Assembly (NCBI RefSeq): GCF_000963965.1
Contig: NZ_BAMX01000039.1
Location: 1-62,342 of the forward strand
Direction of reading: 5' to 3'
Length of the DNA stretch: 62,342 bases
From: Acetobacter orientalis
GTDB lineage: Bacteria; Pseudomonadota; Alphaproteobacteria; Acetobacterales; Acetobacteraceae
The translations under genes and the position numbers were made by a program. Under the pieces are notes generated by a model. The model saw only the letters and a program-made list of their open reading frames with translations, did not search any database and was not told the origin of the DNA. Shown one piece after another: positions 8,998-16,720 of the stretch. Numbering within the stretch: position 1 is the first letter of the stretch; every line of letters begins with the position of its first letter.

Positions 8998-9492
8998 ATG
9001 TCGGCGTTGGAGACTAGTGCCTTCCGTGATGCAATGTCGCGGCTGGGGGCTGCTGTTAACATTGTTACAACGGGTACACAGGCACACCCTATAGGCTTTA
9101 CAGCCTCTGCTGTCTGCTCTGTTACAGACACACCACCCACCCTTTTGGTTTGCCTAAACCGTAACAGCCGTGTGCGGGAATTCTTTAACGAAGGGCAACC
9201 TTTGTGTGTCAATGTGCTGTCCTCTGCGCAACAGGCTCTGTCAAACCAGTTTGCCAGCCCCATAAGCATGGAAGAACGCTTTAGCCTTGGCCATTGGAGC
9301 AGCTTAGCCACCGGCGCACCCGTGTTGGAAGAGGCCGTTGCAACCTTTGACTGCCGTATAAGCCAATGTGTTGAAGTCGGCACCCACAGCGTTTTATTTG
9401 CCGTGGTTGAGGCTTTACGGGTTAACCAGCATTTGGGGGGGCTTGTCTATTTCAACCGTGCGTATCATCCTCTTGCTCCATCGGAGTCCTGA
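8998..9492 (+). CDS. Flavin reductase-like FMN-binding protein
   Basis: A 164-residue protein of the flavin reductase domain family (HpaC/RutF type). It has the split-barrel signature: FRDAMSRLGAAVNIVTTG near the N-terminus, GFTASAVCSVTDTPPTLLVCLN in the FMN-binding part, and a C-terminal HSVLFAVVEAL strand. Such proteins reduce FMN with NAD(P)H for a two-component monooxygenase. No monooxygenase partner is adjacent. The ATG at 8998 is chosen because AAGAGGAGA lies seven bases upstream; the in-frame extension to 8935 would overlap the start of the divergent gene. Confidence 0.85.
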   Translation: MSALETSAFRDAMSRLGAAVNIVTTGTQAHPIGFTASAVCSVTDTPPTLLVCLNRNSRVREFFNEGQPLCVNVLSSAQQALSNQFASPISMEERFSLGHWSSLATGAPVLEEAVATFDCRISQCVEVGTHSVLFAVVEALRVNQHLGGLVYFNRAYHPLAPSES

Positions 9493-9523
9493 GTAACGCC
9501 GCAGACCATAGGGGAACGGCACT

Positions 9524-9658
9524 ATGCAGCTACGCAAACACAAAAAATCAGAAACAGATGTGCCGGTCATAGATGTAAAGGCGCTGCTCTATATTCATGC
9601 AGCCCTTATTGTTTTTATTGCTCTATGGGCCTGGCTAGACTGGTCTTTACCACAATAA
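9524..9658 (+). CDS. 44-residue single-pass membrane microprotein, unknown
   Basis: A short gene in the 183-bp space between the flavin reductase and znuB. The ATG at 9524 has GGGGAA eight bases upstream and the stop is TAA at 9656-9658. The product has a basic, hydrophilic N-terminus (MQLRKHKKSETDVP), a hydrophobic span from about residue 20 to 38 (ALLYIHAALIVFIALWAWL) and a short DWSLPQ tail. The architecture is convincing for an inner-membrane microprotein with the N-terminus in the cytoplasm. It starts 31 bp after the flavin reductase stop on the same strand and may be co-transcribed. I do not recognise the family. Some small respiratory-chain subunits look alike, but no oxidase genes are near. 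Confidence 0.6.
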   Translation: MQLRKHKKSETDVPVIDVKALLYIHAALIVFIALWAWLDWSLPQ

Positions 9659-9675
9659 AAACAACGCAGCGCGCG

Positions 9676-10470
9676 TCACGCAGATGTGACACGCCTGCTC
9701 ACACACGCCCCCACAAAACCGAGCGCACCCAAAAGCGCAATCCAGAACGATGTTGGGGCGTCTGTATACCAAGAGAGCACCAAGCCCCCCCATGCCTCAG
9801 CCACGGCAAGGCAGGCTGCAAGTGCAAGGCCGTATAATGGTGCAATACCAAGGCGCAATACCGTTGCGGCAGGGGCTACCATAAGGGTAAAAACCAGCAA
9901 AATACCGGTTATTTGGGCACATTCTGCTGTAGCCAAAGCCACTAAAGCCAAAAACGCAATATCGAGCACGCGCAGGCGCACCCCTTTAGCCGCCGCCAAC
10001 TCCGGCTGGAGTGACGCAAACAGCAAAGGGCGGCCCATAAAGGCTAAGGCCCCCAAACAGCATACACTTAACGCAACAAGCCAAAGCAACATGGTGCGGC
10101 TTACGCCCAAAATGTCACCAAATAATAAGGCCGTTGCGGCACTGGCGGCATGAGTTAAAAAATGCAGGCACAACGCCCCAAGCCCTAAGGCAACTGAGAG
10201 CACAAGCCCTATCATGACATCACGCCCGGCTGTGCGCTCTGGGGCAACGCCCATTAAAATACCCGCCAGCAAAGCACCAGAAGTTAAGCCTGCAAGGGGG
10301 GGAAAGCCCAACAACAAAGCCCCTGTAGCCCCGGCAAACCCCACATGAGAGAGCGCATGGCTGGCAAAGGTTTGCCCGCGTAAAACCAAAAACCAGCCAA
10401 CTGGCCCACACACAATGCCCACCCAAAAGGCTGCCACAAAGGCAATGCGCATAAAGTCATATTCAAGCAT
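9676..10470 (-). CDS. znuB: Zinc ABC transporter permease ZnuB
   Basis: A 264-residue membrane protein of the ABC-3 family (ZnuB/MntB) with seven to nine hydrophobic helices. Recognisable parts are GPVGWFLVLRGQTFASHALSHVGFAG in pieces near the N-terminus (residues ~20-45) and the LVFTLMVAPAATVLRLG block near residue 190. It forms the channel of a high-affinity metal importer with the ATPase upstream. I use the ATG at 10470, which overlaps the end of znuC by 8 bp; the frame extends to 10563, but that part overlaps znuC extensively and is not membrane-like. Zinc rather than manganese is inferred from the neighbouring zur gene and operator. Confidence 0.9.
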   Translation of the reverse strand: MLEYDFMRIAFVAAFWVGIVCGPVGWFLVLRGQTFASHALSHVGFAGATGALLLGFPPLAGLTSGALLAGILMGVAPERTAGRDVMIGLVLSVALGLGALCLHFLTHAASAATALLFGDILGVSRTMLLWLVALSVCCLGALAFMGRPLLFASLQPELAAAKGVRLRVLDIAFLALVALATAECAQITGILLVFTLMVAPAATVLRLGIAPLYGLALAACLAVAEAWGGLVLSWYTDAPTSFWIALLGALGFVGACVSRRVTSA

Positions 10471-11275
10471 GGCTGTGCCCTCCGGGGCAGTCATGCGGTT
10501 GCAGGGCAGAGCCACCCCCTTCTGCCACCACAAAAACACGGCCCCCTGCCCGCACAACATCAACCTGTGCGCCGTATAAGGCTGTCAGGGCCTCGGTTGT
10601 AATCACCTCATCAACAGTGCCAAGCAGCGCTTTGCCACGCGCCAGATACAACACATGATCCATCACCCCCATAAGCGGGTTAATATCATGTGCAGACATA
10701 AGCACAGTCATGTTCCGGCTTTGCGCAAGGCTATGTATACGCAAGGCTGTCTCGCGCATTCTGGCCGGGTCTAGGCTGGCCAAGGGTTCATCAAGTAAAA
10801 GTAAAGAGGGGTCATCAAGCAGGGTCTGGGCCAAGAGTAAGCGCTGCCTTTGCCCACCCGAGAGCGTTTCAAGCGGTTTACGGGCTAGGTCTTGGGCATC
10901 TACTGCGGCAAGGGCGGCGTCTACCGCCGCACGGCCAGCACGCCCACACCAAGGCAGCCCCCATTTGCGGCCTTTAAGCGCAGCGGCAACCATGCTCCAA
11001 CCGCTTAATTGCCCCCCTACAACCTTACGCATTTGGGGCATATACCCCACTGCGGCATTGCCGCAATGTACCGGTGCCCCGTTAATATGCAGCGTACCAG
11101 ACTGTGCAGGCGCAAGCCCCAGTAATGCCTGAAAAAGCGTGGTTTTACCCGCCCCATTTGCCCCAAGCACCCCAACAAAACTGCCACGGGGCACAGTAAA
11201 ACTTACATCCTGCAAAACGGCTTGCCCACCGCGCACAACCGTTGCGTGCAAAACCTGTACGGCGGGTGTGCTCAC
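10463..11275 (-). CDS. znuC: Zinc ABC transporter ATP-binding protein ZnuC
   Basis: A 270-residue ABC ATPase with all key motifs: Walker A GANGAGKTT (about residue 38), signature LSGGQRQRLLLAQ (~140), Walker B LLLLDEPLASLDP (~160) and the switch histidine in MSAHD. The C-terminus carries a short His/Cys tail (HDCPGGHSHA), common in zinc-handling proteins. It powers metal import through ZnuB. Its start overlaps the znuA stop by four bases and its stop overlaps znuB, so the three are translated as one operon from the Zur-controlled promoter near 12,200. Confidence 0.92.
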   Translation of the reverse strand: MSTPAVQVLHATVVRGGQAVLQDVSFTVPRGSFVGVLGANGAGKTTLFQALLGLAPAQSGTLHINGAPVHCGNAAVGYMPQMRKVVGGQLSGWSMVAAALKGRKWGLPWCGRAGRAAVDAALAAVDAQDLARKPLETLSGGQRQRLLLAQTLLDDPSLLLLDEPLASLDPARMRETALRIHSLAQSRNMTVLMSAHDINPLMGVMDHVLYLARGKALLGTVDEVITTEALTALYGAQVDVVRAGGRVFVVAEGGGSALQPHDCPGGHSHA

Positions 11276-12147
11276 AACTTAGCCCCAAGTACCTGCGCAA
11301 CCTGCTCTACCGTTTGCATAAACCAAGACTGCCACTGCAAGCCGGGGGGCATAATTTCATAAACTGGCAAAACCGGAATTCCTACTTGCCGTGCATGGTC
11401 TACCAACCGTTGCACGGAGGGGCGGCTGGCCTGCGCGTTATAGGCAATTAAACGCAGTTTGTGCTGCGTAATGTCATCATCAAACAAGGCTACGGCAGAA
11501 GGCGGCGGTTCAACATCGTTCATGACCGCTAACTGAAACGCCTGCTCTTTCATAACCAGCCCTAAACTTTCGGCCATTGGCGTAAAAACGGGCTCCGTTG
11601 CGGCAACAGGCACACCGTGCACCTGTGCGCGCACTGCGTCTACCCGCTGTTGCACTTGCCCAATTTCTGCCAATAGCTTTGCGCTACGGCTGGCATAACC
11701 CGCTGCATGGGCTGGGTCTAGTTGTTGGCACTCAGCCGCCAAGCGCTGCACAAATGCCCGCACCACCTTTATATTATACCAAAGGTGCACGTTATCGCCC
11801 TCGTGCCAGTCGGCTACATCTTGGGCACGTATGCTGCGGGGTTGTGGCCCATTTCTGGCCTGCGCAAGCCGCTCTACCCAAGTATCGTACCCGGCACCGT
11901 TCGCAATAAGCAGGGCTGCATCATGTACCAATCGCCCTTCAGATGGGCCGGGTTCATATAAATGTGGGTCGAGTGTTGGTTGGGTCAAAAGTGACTTTAC
12001 CTGCATATCTGGCCCAACAACCTGCTCGGCCAAGTTGCCCCACGTATTTTCAGCCGCGACAACAAGCGGCACAGCACAGGCATGCGTTGGGTTAAGAGCT
12101 ACGGCACACACAACGGCGCAAGAAAGAAAAGCAACTGAACAACGCAT
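11272..12147 (-). CDS. znuA: Zinc ABC transporter periplasmic binding protein ZnuA
   Basis: A 291-residue metal-binding lipocalin-unlike (cluster A-I) solute-binding protein with a signal peptide (MRCSVAFLSCAVVCAVALNP, cleavage near CAVP). Probable ligands are the histidines in LDPHLYEP and NVHLWYN and the acidic residues in ATEPVF and VYEIMPPG. The usual third His of classical ZnuA is replaced by this Glu-type arrangement, and the His-rich loop is missing, as in one known subfamily of zinc/manganese binders. ATG 12147 has AAAGG seven bases upstream; a longer frame to 12222 would run through the Zur operator. It is the first gene of znuABC. Confidence 0.85.
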   Translation of the reverse strand: MRCSVAFLSCAVVCAVALNPTHACAVPLVVAAENTWGNLAEQVVGPDMQVKSLLTQPTLDPHLYEPGPSEGRLVHDAALLIANGAGYDTWVERLAQARNGPQPRSIRAQDVADWHEGDNVHLWYNIKVVRAFVQRLAAECQQLDPAHAAGYASRSAKLLAEIGQVQQRVDAVRAQVHGVPVAATEPVFTPMAESLGLVMKEQAFQLAVMNDVEPPPSAVALFDDDITQHKLRLIAYNAQASRPSVQRLVDHARQVGIPVLPVYEIMPPGLQWQSWFMQTVEQVAQVLGAKL

Positions 12148-12204
12148 GAAGAAACCTTTAGTACAACCTTGAGCGATAACCGGACAGGCTGCTCCTGTTG
12201 GGTA

Positions 12205-12221
12205 TGTGATAATATAACACA
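12205..12221. promoter_or_regulatory. Zur box between znuA and zur
   Basis: TGTGATAATATAACACA is a 17-bp inverted repeat (12 of 17 positions symmetric). Its core differs by one base from the TGTTATAATATAACA Zur consensus of proteobacteria. It lies 58 bp before the znuA start and about 87 bp before zur, where it could control both. On the minus strand the site contains TATATT, a likely -10 box for znuABC, so bound Zur would block RNA polymerase. Confidence 0.75.
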
Positions 12222-12307
12222 AGTTCTTCTATCCCCAAACCACATACCCTGTTCTTTGTCTTCTGACTGGCGCATAACTAGAATGACGTGGTAACGGATA
12301 ACAGCCC

Positions 12308-12862
12308 ATGAAAAACGCTCTGCACCCCTCCCCCGTTTTTACTGATTCTCTTACACCCGCCATGCATAATTTGCTGGATAGGGCTGAGGCCACGTGCGCA
12401 GAGCACGGCGCGCGCCTAACCCCCCAAAGACGCGAAATTTTAGGGCTTATTCTCAAAGCGCAAGCACCTGTAGGGGCCTACGACCTGCTGGAGCAAATTA
12501 AGTCTCCAGACAGAAAACCGGCCCCCCCCACAGTGTACCGCGCGCTCGATTTTTTACTTGAACAAGGGCTGATACACAGAATTGAGCGGCTTTCTGCCTT
12601 TGTGCCTTGTACGCATTTGCTCCATGCCCAACACGCGCATGACTGTGAGCACAACCACGACCATGATGATATGTGCTTACACACTGCACAGTTTCTCATC
12701 TGCCGGGGGTGTAGTGGCGTTACAGAAATAACTACACCTGCCGTGCTTGATGCCGTGCGCCGCGCCTGCGCGGCAGAAGGCTTTGTGCTGCAAAGCGCAT
12801 CTATTGAAATTGAAGGCCTATGCCGGGCCTGTGCCGCAAAAGCAAAGCACGCCCACACCTAA
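12308..12862 (+). CDS. zur: Zinc uptake regulator Zur (Fur family)
   Basis: A 184-residue Fur-family repressor. The N-terminal winged helix includes LTPQRREILGLILKAQAPVG and the PPTVYRALDFLLEQGLIHRIE recognition part. A His-rich metal region follows (AQHAHDCEHNHDHDDMC), then CRGC and a late CRAC pair that can form the structural zinc site. The divergent position next to znuABC and the operator between them identify it as Zur rather than Fur. With zinc bound it should repress znuABC. ATG 12308 is chosen; the Shine-Dalgarno site is weak. Confidence 0.88.
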   Translation: MKNALHPSPVFTDSLTPAMHNLLDRAEATCAEHGARLTPQRREILGLILKAQAPVGAYDLLEQIKSPDRKPAPPTVYRALDFLLEQGLIHRIERLSAFVPCTHLLHAQHAHDCEHNHDHDDMCLHTAQFLICRGCSGVTEITTPAVLDAVRRACAAEGFVLQSASIEIEGLCRACAAKAKHAHT

Positions 12863-12942
12863 AACGCTTTTTAGCCGCCCAACGCTGCCACCATTTTGTG
12901 CCCACACCGCCCTGTTTATCAGGCTGCCCAAGGACAAAGGCT

Positions 12943-13515
12943 GTGAGTGCTCCCCCCACCCCTCGCCGCAAACGCAGCCGCCCTAAAAGCAGCACGGCAC
13001 AGACCCAGCTTACTCTTTACCCCCACACAAACGCGGTTACGCCACCAAAGCGACAGGCCAAACCTGCACGCAGGCCGCCTGCACATGCGGCACAAGGGCC
13101 TGCTCAAGCCCCCACGGCCACACCCAAACAAGCAGACCTGTTTACGCACCCCTTACCCCCGCTGCCACGCCAACACCTAAACGCACAAGACATACGCTTA
13201 ACCGCCATACCTATTGGGCATTTGGCAACCACACCAGAAAAAGACCAATGGTTATATTTGGCAGTGCCAGAACCCACCGCAGCCGAGTACCTAGCGCATG
13301 GCATAACGCTTAGCCGTACACACCCCCTATTATTAGCCACACTACGGGGCATGCAGGCCTGGCTTGCCAAACTGCACGAGCAGGAAGACCCGGAGCAGCT
13401 AGACCATATTTGTATTTTACGCCTGCACAAAACCATGGTTGCCGAGCTTCTGGAGCCCGAGCCAGACCAGAGCGCGCTGTTTGCAGCCCCCTTTTATTGG
13501 CTCAAGACGTTCTAA
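12943..13515 (+). CDS. Conserved-looking protein of unknown function
   Basis: About 190 residues from a GTG at 12943, which has AAGGA eight bases upstream. The frame is open back to an ATG at 12820, but that would overlap zur and reads poorly. The N-terminal half (to about 85) is basic, Pro/Ala-rich and probably disordered (PRRKRSRPKSS). The C-terminal half is a compact domain: LTAIPIGHL, DQWLYLAVPEPTAAEYLAHG, LLLATLRGMQAWLAKL, DHICILRLHKTMVAELL, ending FYWLKTF. The order of a Y-L-x-V-P strand, a G-I-T-L-S turn and a late I-L-R-L strand faintly recalls ADP-ribosyltransferase-fold proteins such as KptA or DarT. This is too weak to name it. It ends upstream of a strong terminator. Confidence 0.6.
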   Translation: MSAPPTPRRKRSRPKSSTAQTQLTLYPHTNAVTPPKRQAKPARRPPAHAAQGPAQAPTATPKQADLFTHPLPPLPRQHLNAQDIRLTAIPIGHLATTPEKDQWLYLAVPEPTAAEYLAHGITLSRTHPLLLATLRGMQAWLAKLHEQEDPEQLDHICILRLHKTMVAELLEPEPDQSALFAAPFYWLKTF

Positions 13516-13679
13516 TTTCTTTTACCAGTAATGAACCTTGTTATTTCTTGAAGAGAACAAAACGAGAATACCGCACCCCACCTCTGGTTTGCATCCCTAC
13601 TGGCTGGCACAGGTTTTTTCTGGTGTATCAACCCATTAGCTTACCCTATAGCGGTTTATGCACCGCCAAGGGGTTATAA

Positions 13680-13718
13680 AAAAAAGCCAGAACCCTTTTA
13701 TAAGGTTCTGGCTTTTTT
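13680..13718. terminator. Bidirectional rho-independent terminator
   Basis: GCCAGAACC (13686-13694) pairs perfectly with GGTTCTGGC (13704-13712), flanked by an A-run on the left and a T-run on the right. The stem can thus stop the plus-strand transcript from the zur side and the minus-strand transcript of the H1-like gene. Confidence 0.9.
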
Positions 13719-13763
13719 GGCGCAGGTTTTTACGCCCGGCCTCTTAAACTTATAAGGTTTTCT

Positions 13764-14429
13764 TTAGGCTTTACGGCCACGTGGCGTACGGGCGGCTTTA
13801 CGGCCACGAGTGCCCTTGGTGGCTGCTTTTTCGGTTACTTCAGCTTCTGTTGCCAGACGTTCATAACGCTTGCGGCGGCGTGTTTCCTGCACAATACGCA
13901 GTTTTTCAACGGCAGACAGACGCACTTTTTCTTCAACCGGAGCAGCTTTAACGCGCGTTGCTCGAGGCGTGCGGGTTTTTACGGGTGCGGCTTCAACCAC
14001 TGCTTTTGCAGACTTGCGCGGGGCTTTAGCTGGTTTTGCAGCAGCTTCAACCACTTTAGCAGCGCGGCGGCTACGAGGGGCTGGGGTTGCGACAACTTCT
14101 TCTACAACAATGGTTTCAACCACTGCTTTGCGGCGCGGGGTACGGGCAGGTTTAGCAGCCACAACCTCTTCAACAACCTTACGGGTTGCGCGGGTTGTTT
14201 TGGGTTTCACGTCTGCTTTTGCAACCTTTTTAGGGGCACGAGCAGGTTTTTCTACCAGTGCAGCCTTAGCCGCGGCACGGCGGCCTTTTGCTTTTGGTGC
14301 AATTTCTTCTTCTACAACTTCTTTTTTAACAGCTGCAGGGCGGCCACGGCGGGCTGGTGTTGCTGCGGCGCGCGGTGCAGCAACAGCTTTTGCCCGAGCC
14401 GGGGCGCGACGTTTTTTTGTATCGCTCAT
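13764..14429 (-). CDS. Histone H1-like Ala/Lys/Pro-rich nucleoid protein
   Basis: A 221-residue, very basic, low-complexity protein built of imperfect repeats of the form PAR/KAPR/KK-A-V-V-E, alternating basic A/K/P/R blocks with short acidic VVEE stretches. It contains AT-hook-like cores (RRGRPAA near residue 28, RGRKAARTPRGRKA at the end). The only part likely to fold is near residues 165-195 (VRLSAVEKLRIVQETRRRKR). Such proteins resemble eukaryotic H1 tails and the bacterial HctB/AlgP type, and they bind DNA without sequence preference. GGAG lies seven bases before the ATG. Repeat number in such genes often differs between strains. Function beyond DNA compaction is unknown. Confidence 0.75.
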   Translation of the reverse strand: MSDTKKRRAPARAKAVAAPRAAATPARRGRPAAVKKEVVEEEIAPKAKGRRAAAKAALVEKPARAPKKVAKADVKPKTTRATRKVVEEVVAAKPARTPRRKAVVETIVVEEVVATPAPRSRRAAKVVEAAAKPAKAPRKSAKAVVEAAPVKTRTPRATRVKAAPVEEKVRLSAVEKLRIVQETRRRKRYERLATEAEVTEKAATKGTRGRKAARTPRGRKA

Positions 14430-14740
14430 TTTAAACTCCGTTCAAAACTTTAATAAGTTCCATATTTAATCAGGAAATTTTGGAATATGGTTTTAGCGTT
14501 TCTGGTATAACCACATTACAAAACAAGCTGAGTGCCATGGAATGTCTCGCCCTTCATAACAAAAAACAAAGAAATTGCAAAAAATACTTTCAACTCGTAA
14601 GAATTTCTTCCTAGCCGCTTACCTCAACTTACCTGTCTTTCCTGTAACACACGGCATACCCGCTTACTCCAGATGGTGCATTTCATAAAAACCCATTAAA
14701 AGAGAGCTAAGCCTTCCTCTTTTTTGTATGGGTTGAACAC
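14430..14740. other. AT-rich intergenic region between the H1-like gene and mtnA
   Basis: The 311-bp gap between divergent genes is AT-rich and has no supported gene. It must hold both promoters. An inverted repeat, CCATATT (14460-14466) with AATATGG (14484-14490), lies 30-60 bp before the H1-like start and could be an operator. I cannot place the promoters confidently. Confidence 0.5.
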
Positions 14741-15835
14741 ATGAAAATTAATGGCACGCCTTACCGCAGCGTATGGCTTAATGAAAAAGACGGCTGGTCT
14801 GTGCATATTTTCGACCAGACACGCCTTCCATTTTCGCTCGATATTTTGCGCCTCACCACACCGCAGGCCGTAGCTCATGCCATTTGCACCATGCAGGTGC
14901 GCGGTGCCCCCCTTATCGGTGCCGTCGCTGCTTACGGCCTTGCCCTTGCCCTGCGGGAAGATGCTTCGGATACATCCCTAGAAAATCAGGCGAGTATGCT
15001 GGCCGCCACACGCCCCACCGCCATTAACCTACGCTGGGCCATTGAGCGTATGCTAACCCGCCTACGCCCCACACCACCTGCACAACGCGTTGCTGCTGCC
15101 TATGAAGAAGCTGGCCGCATTTGCGATGAAGACGCCGCCCAGAACGAAGCCATTGGCCACTATGGCCTTGCCCTTATTCGTGAAATTGCCAAAACAAAAA
15201 AAGCGGGTTCTCCAATCAACCTGCTTACCCATTGTAACGCTGGTTGGATTGCTACAGTAGACTGGGGCACAGCACTGGCCCCCATTTATATGGCGCATGA
15301 TGAAGGGCTGAATGTACATGTGTGGGTTGATGAAACACGCCCACGTAATCAGGGTGCTGCCCTAACAGCATGGGAGCTAGGCAGCCACGGTGTGCCGCAT
15401 ACTGTTATTGTCGATAACGCCGGTGGCCACCTTATGCAGCATGGTCAGGTTGATATGGTTATTGTGGGCACAGACCGCGTAACCCGCACAGGCGATGTGG
15501 CCAATAAAATTGGCACCTATTTAAAAGCCCTTGCCGCACACGATAACGCTATACCATTTTGGGTTGCTCTGCCCTCCACCACCATTGACTGGACAGTGGC
15601 TGACGGCGTTCAGGAAATTCCTATCGAAGAACGCGCAGCATCTGAAGTCACACACGTAAGCGGCAAAACTGCTGAAGGGAGTGTGGCACGTGTTCAAATT
15701 ACGCCAGATGGCAGCAGTGCCGCCAACCCTGCTTTTGATGTCACACCCGCACGCCTTGTTACGGGCCTTATTACCGAGCGCGGCACCTGCCCCGCAACGG
15801 CACAAGGTTTACGCAGCTTGTTTCCTGAAATCTAA
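14741..15835 (+). CDS. mtnA: S-methyl-5-thioribose-1-phosphate isomerase
   Basis: A 364-residue enzyme of the eIF2B-alpha/MtnA family that converts methylthioribose 1-phosphate to methylthioribulose 1-phosphate in methionine salvage. Family signatures are clear: VRGAPLIGAVAAYGLALA near residue 55, the catalytic cysteine in LLTHCNAGWIATVD (~165), DETRPRNQGA (~200), and the catalytic Asp in VIVGTDRVTRTGDVANKIGT (~245). It starts at ATG 14741 with only a weak upstream purine tract. No other mtn genes adjoin it, so the rest of the salvage pathway, if present, lies elsewhere. Confidence 0.93.
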   Translation: MKINGTPYRSVWLNEKDGWSVHIFDQTRLPFSLDILRLTTPQAVAHAICTMQVRGAPLIGAVAAYGLALALREDASDTSLENQASMLAATRPTAINLRWAIERMLTRLRPTPPAQRVAAAYEEAGRICDEDAAQNEAIGHYGLALIREIAKTKKAGSPINLLTHCNAGWIATVDWGTALAPIYMAHDEGLNVHVWVDETRPRNQGAALTAWELGSHGVPHTVIVDNAGGHLMQHGQVDMVIVGTDRVTRTGDVANKIGTYLKALAAHDNAIPFWVALPSTTIDWTVADGVQEIPIEERAASEVTHVSGKTAEGSVARVQITPDGSSAANPAFDVTPARLVTGLITERGTCPATAQGLRSLFPEI

Positions 15836-16059
15836 CAGCCTTCGCTTAGCATCAGCTTACCCGTGCTCCTGCTTAATAGGCAGGGGTGCGCTTGTTCTTT
15901 TCTTAAAAAACGGTGGGCACTGTAAAGGCATTTTTGCTCTGCATAGGCGCATGCGTACGCCCTTGCCTTGACGCTCTGCCACCACACTTCGATAAAAGAG
16001 ACAATTTTTACAGTGCGGTGGTCTCTTGCCACCCAAAGCCCACAAAGAAAGAGCAGCCC

Positions 16060-16554
16060 GTGTCACAGCAGAAAATTGAAACCCCAACCACCCATTTTCT
16101 CGCAGCGCATGGCATTGCCTATACCATGCACGACTACGACTACGTGTCTGACCCCGGCAAAATTGGCCTCCATGCCGCAGCAGGTATTGGTATTGAGCAA
16201 GAAAAAGTTTTCAAAACCCTTATGGTCGAAATCGATAAAAAACAGGTCGTGTGTGCCGTTATTCCGGTACACCAGAAAATGAACCTGAAAAAAGTAGCGG
16301 CCCTGTTTGGCGGTAAAAATGCCCGCATGCTTAACGCTGAAAAAGCAGAAGCCCTTACCGGCTTTCAGGTTGGGGGTATTAGCCCTTTTGGGGCACGCAC
16401 ACAGGTGCCTGTCGTGTTTGAAAAAACCGCACTCGACCACGACATTATGTACATTAACGGCGGTGGGCGCGGCCTTGTGGTGGGCCTTGCACCCCAACAA
16501 GCCCTTGCCTGTGTTAATGGCCAAAGTGCAGACCTAACCGTAGACCCCACCTAA
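16060..16554 (+). CDS. ybaK: Aminoacyl-tRNA deacylase YbaK (Cys-tRNA(Pro) deacylase)
   Basis: A 164-residue protein of the YbaK/EbsC family, which hydrolyses Cys-tRNA(Pro) formed by mischarging. Diagnostic pieces are TPTTHFLAAHGIAYTMHDY near the start, EKVFKTLMVEIDKKQVVCAVIP, the LKKVAALFGGKNARML block and the GGISPFGARTQVPVV loop that shapes the substrate pocket. I start it at GTG 16060 (VSQQKIETPTTHF), with AAGAAAGAG shortly upstream. The frame continues back to 15913, but the extra part is not family-like. It stands alone between mtnA and the lipoprotein gene. Confidence 0.87.
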   Translation: MSQQKIETPTTHFLAAHGIAYTMHDYDYVSDPGKIGLHAAAGIGIEQEKVFKTLMVEIDKKQVVCAVIPVHQKMNLKKVAALFGGKNARMLNAEKAEALTGFQVGGISPFGARTQVPVVFEKTALDHDIMYINGGGRGLVVGLAPQQALACVNGQSADLTVDPT

Positions 16555-16678
16555 AACAGAGCTACACAGATAAAAAAGCAATGCTGGCGGGGGGCAAAGC
16601 AGCATCTCCCCTCTTTTCGCCTGCACCGGAGCAGCTTATGCATAAAACTGTGCCGCCTGCGTTAAGGGGGCACTGAAT

Positions 16679-16697
16679 ACTCCGGACAGTCCGGAGT
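16679..16697. promoter_or_regulatory. Perfect 19-bp palindrome upstream of the DUF2272 gene
   Basis: ACTCCGGAC and GTCCGGAGT are exact reverse complements around a single central A, 23 bp before the ATG at 16721. The position and perfect symmetry suggest an operator for a dimeric regulator, or a short hairpin in the leader. I cannot assign a regulator. Confidence 0.5.
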
Positions 16698-16720
16698 TGA
16701 TGTGTCTGGATGGAGACGAG

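Noticed and set aside
13410..13679. Frame of 89 codons running from the unknown gene into the terminator region
   Set aside because: It overlaps a better gene in another frame, and its end lies in non-coding sequence just before the terminator.
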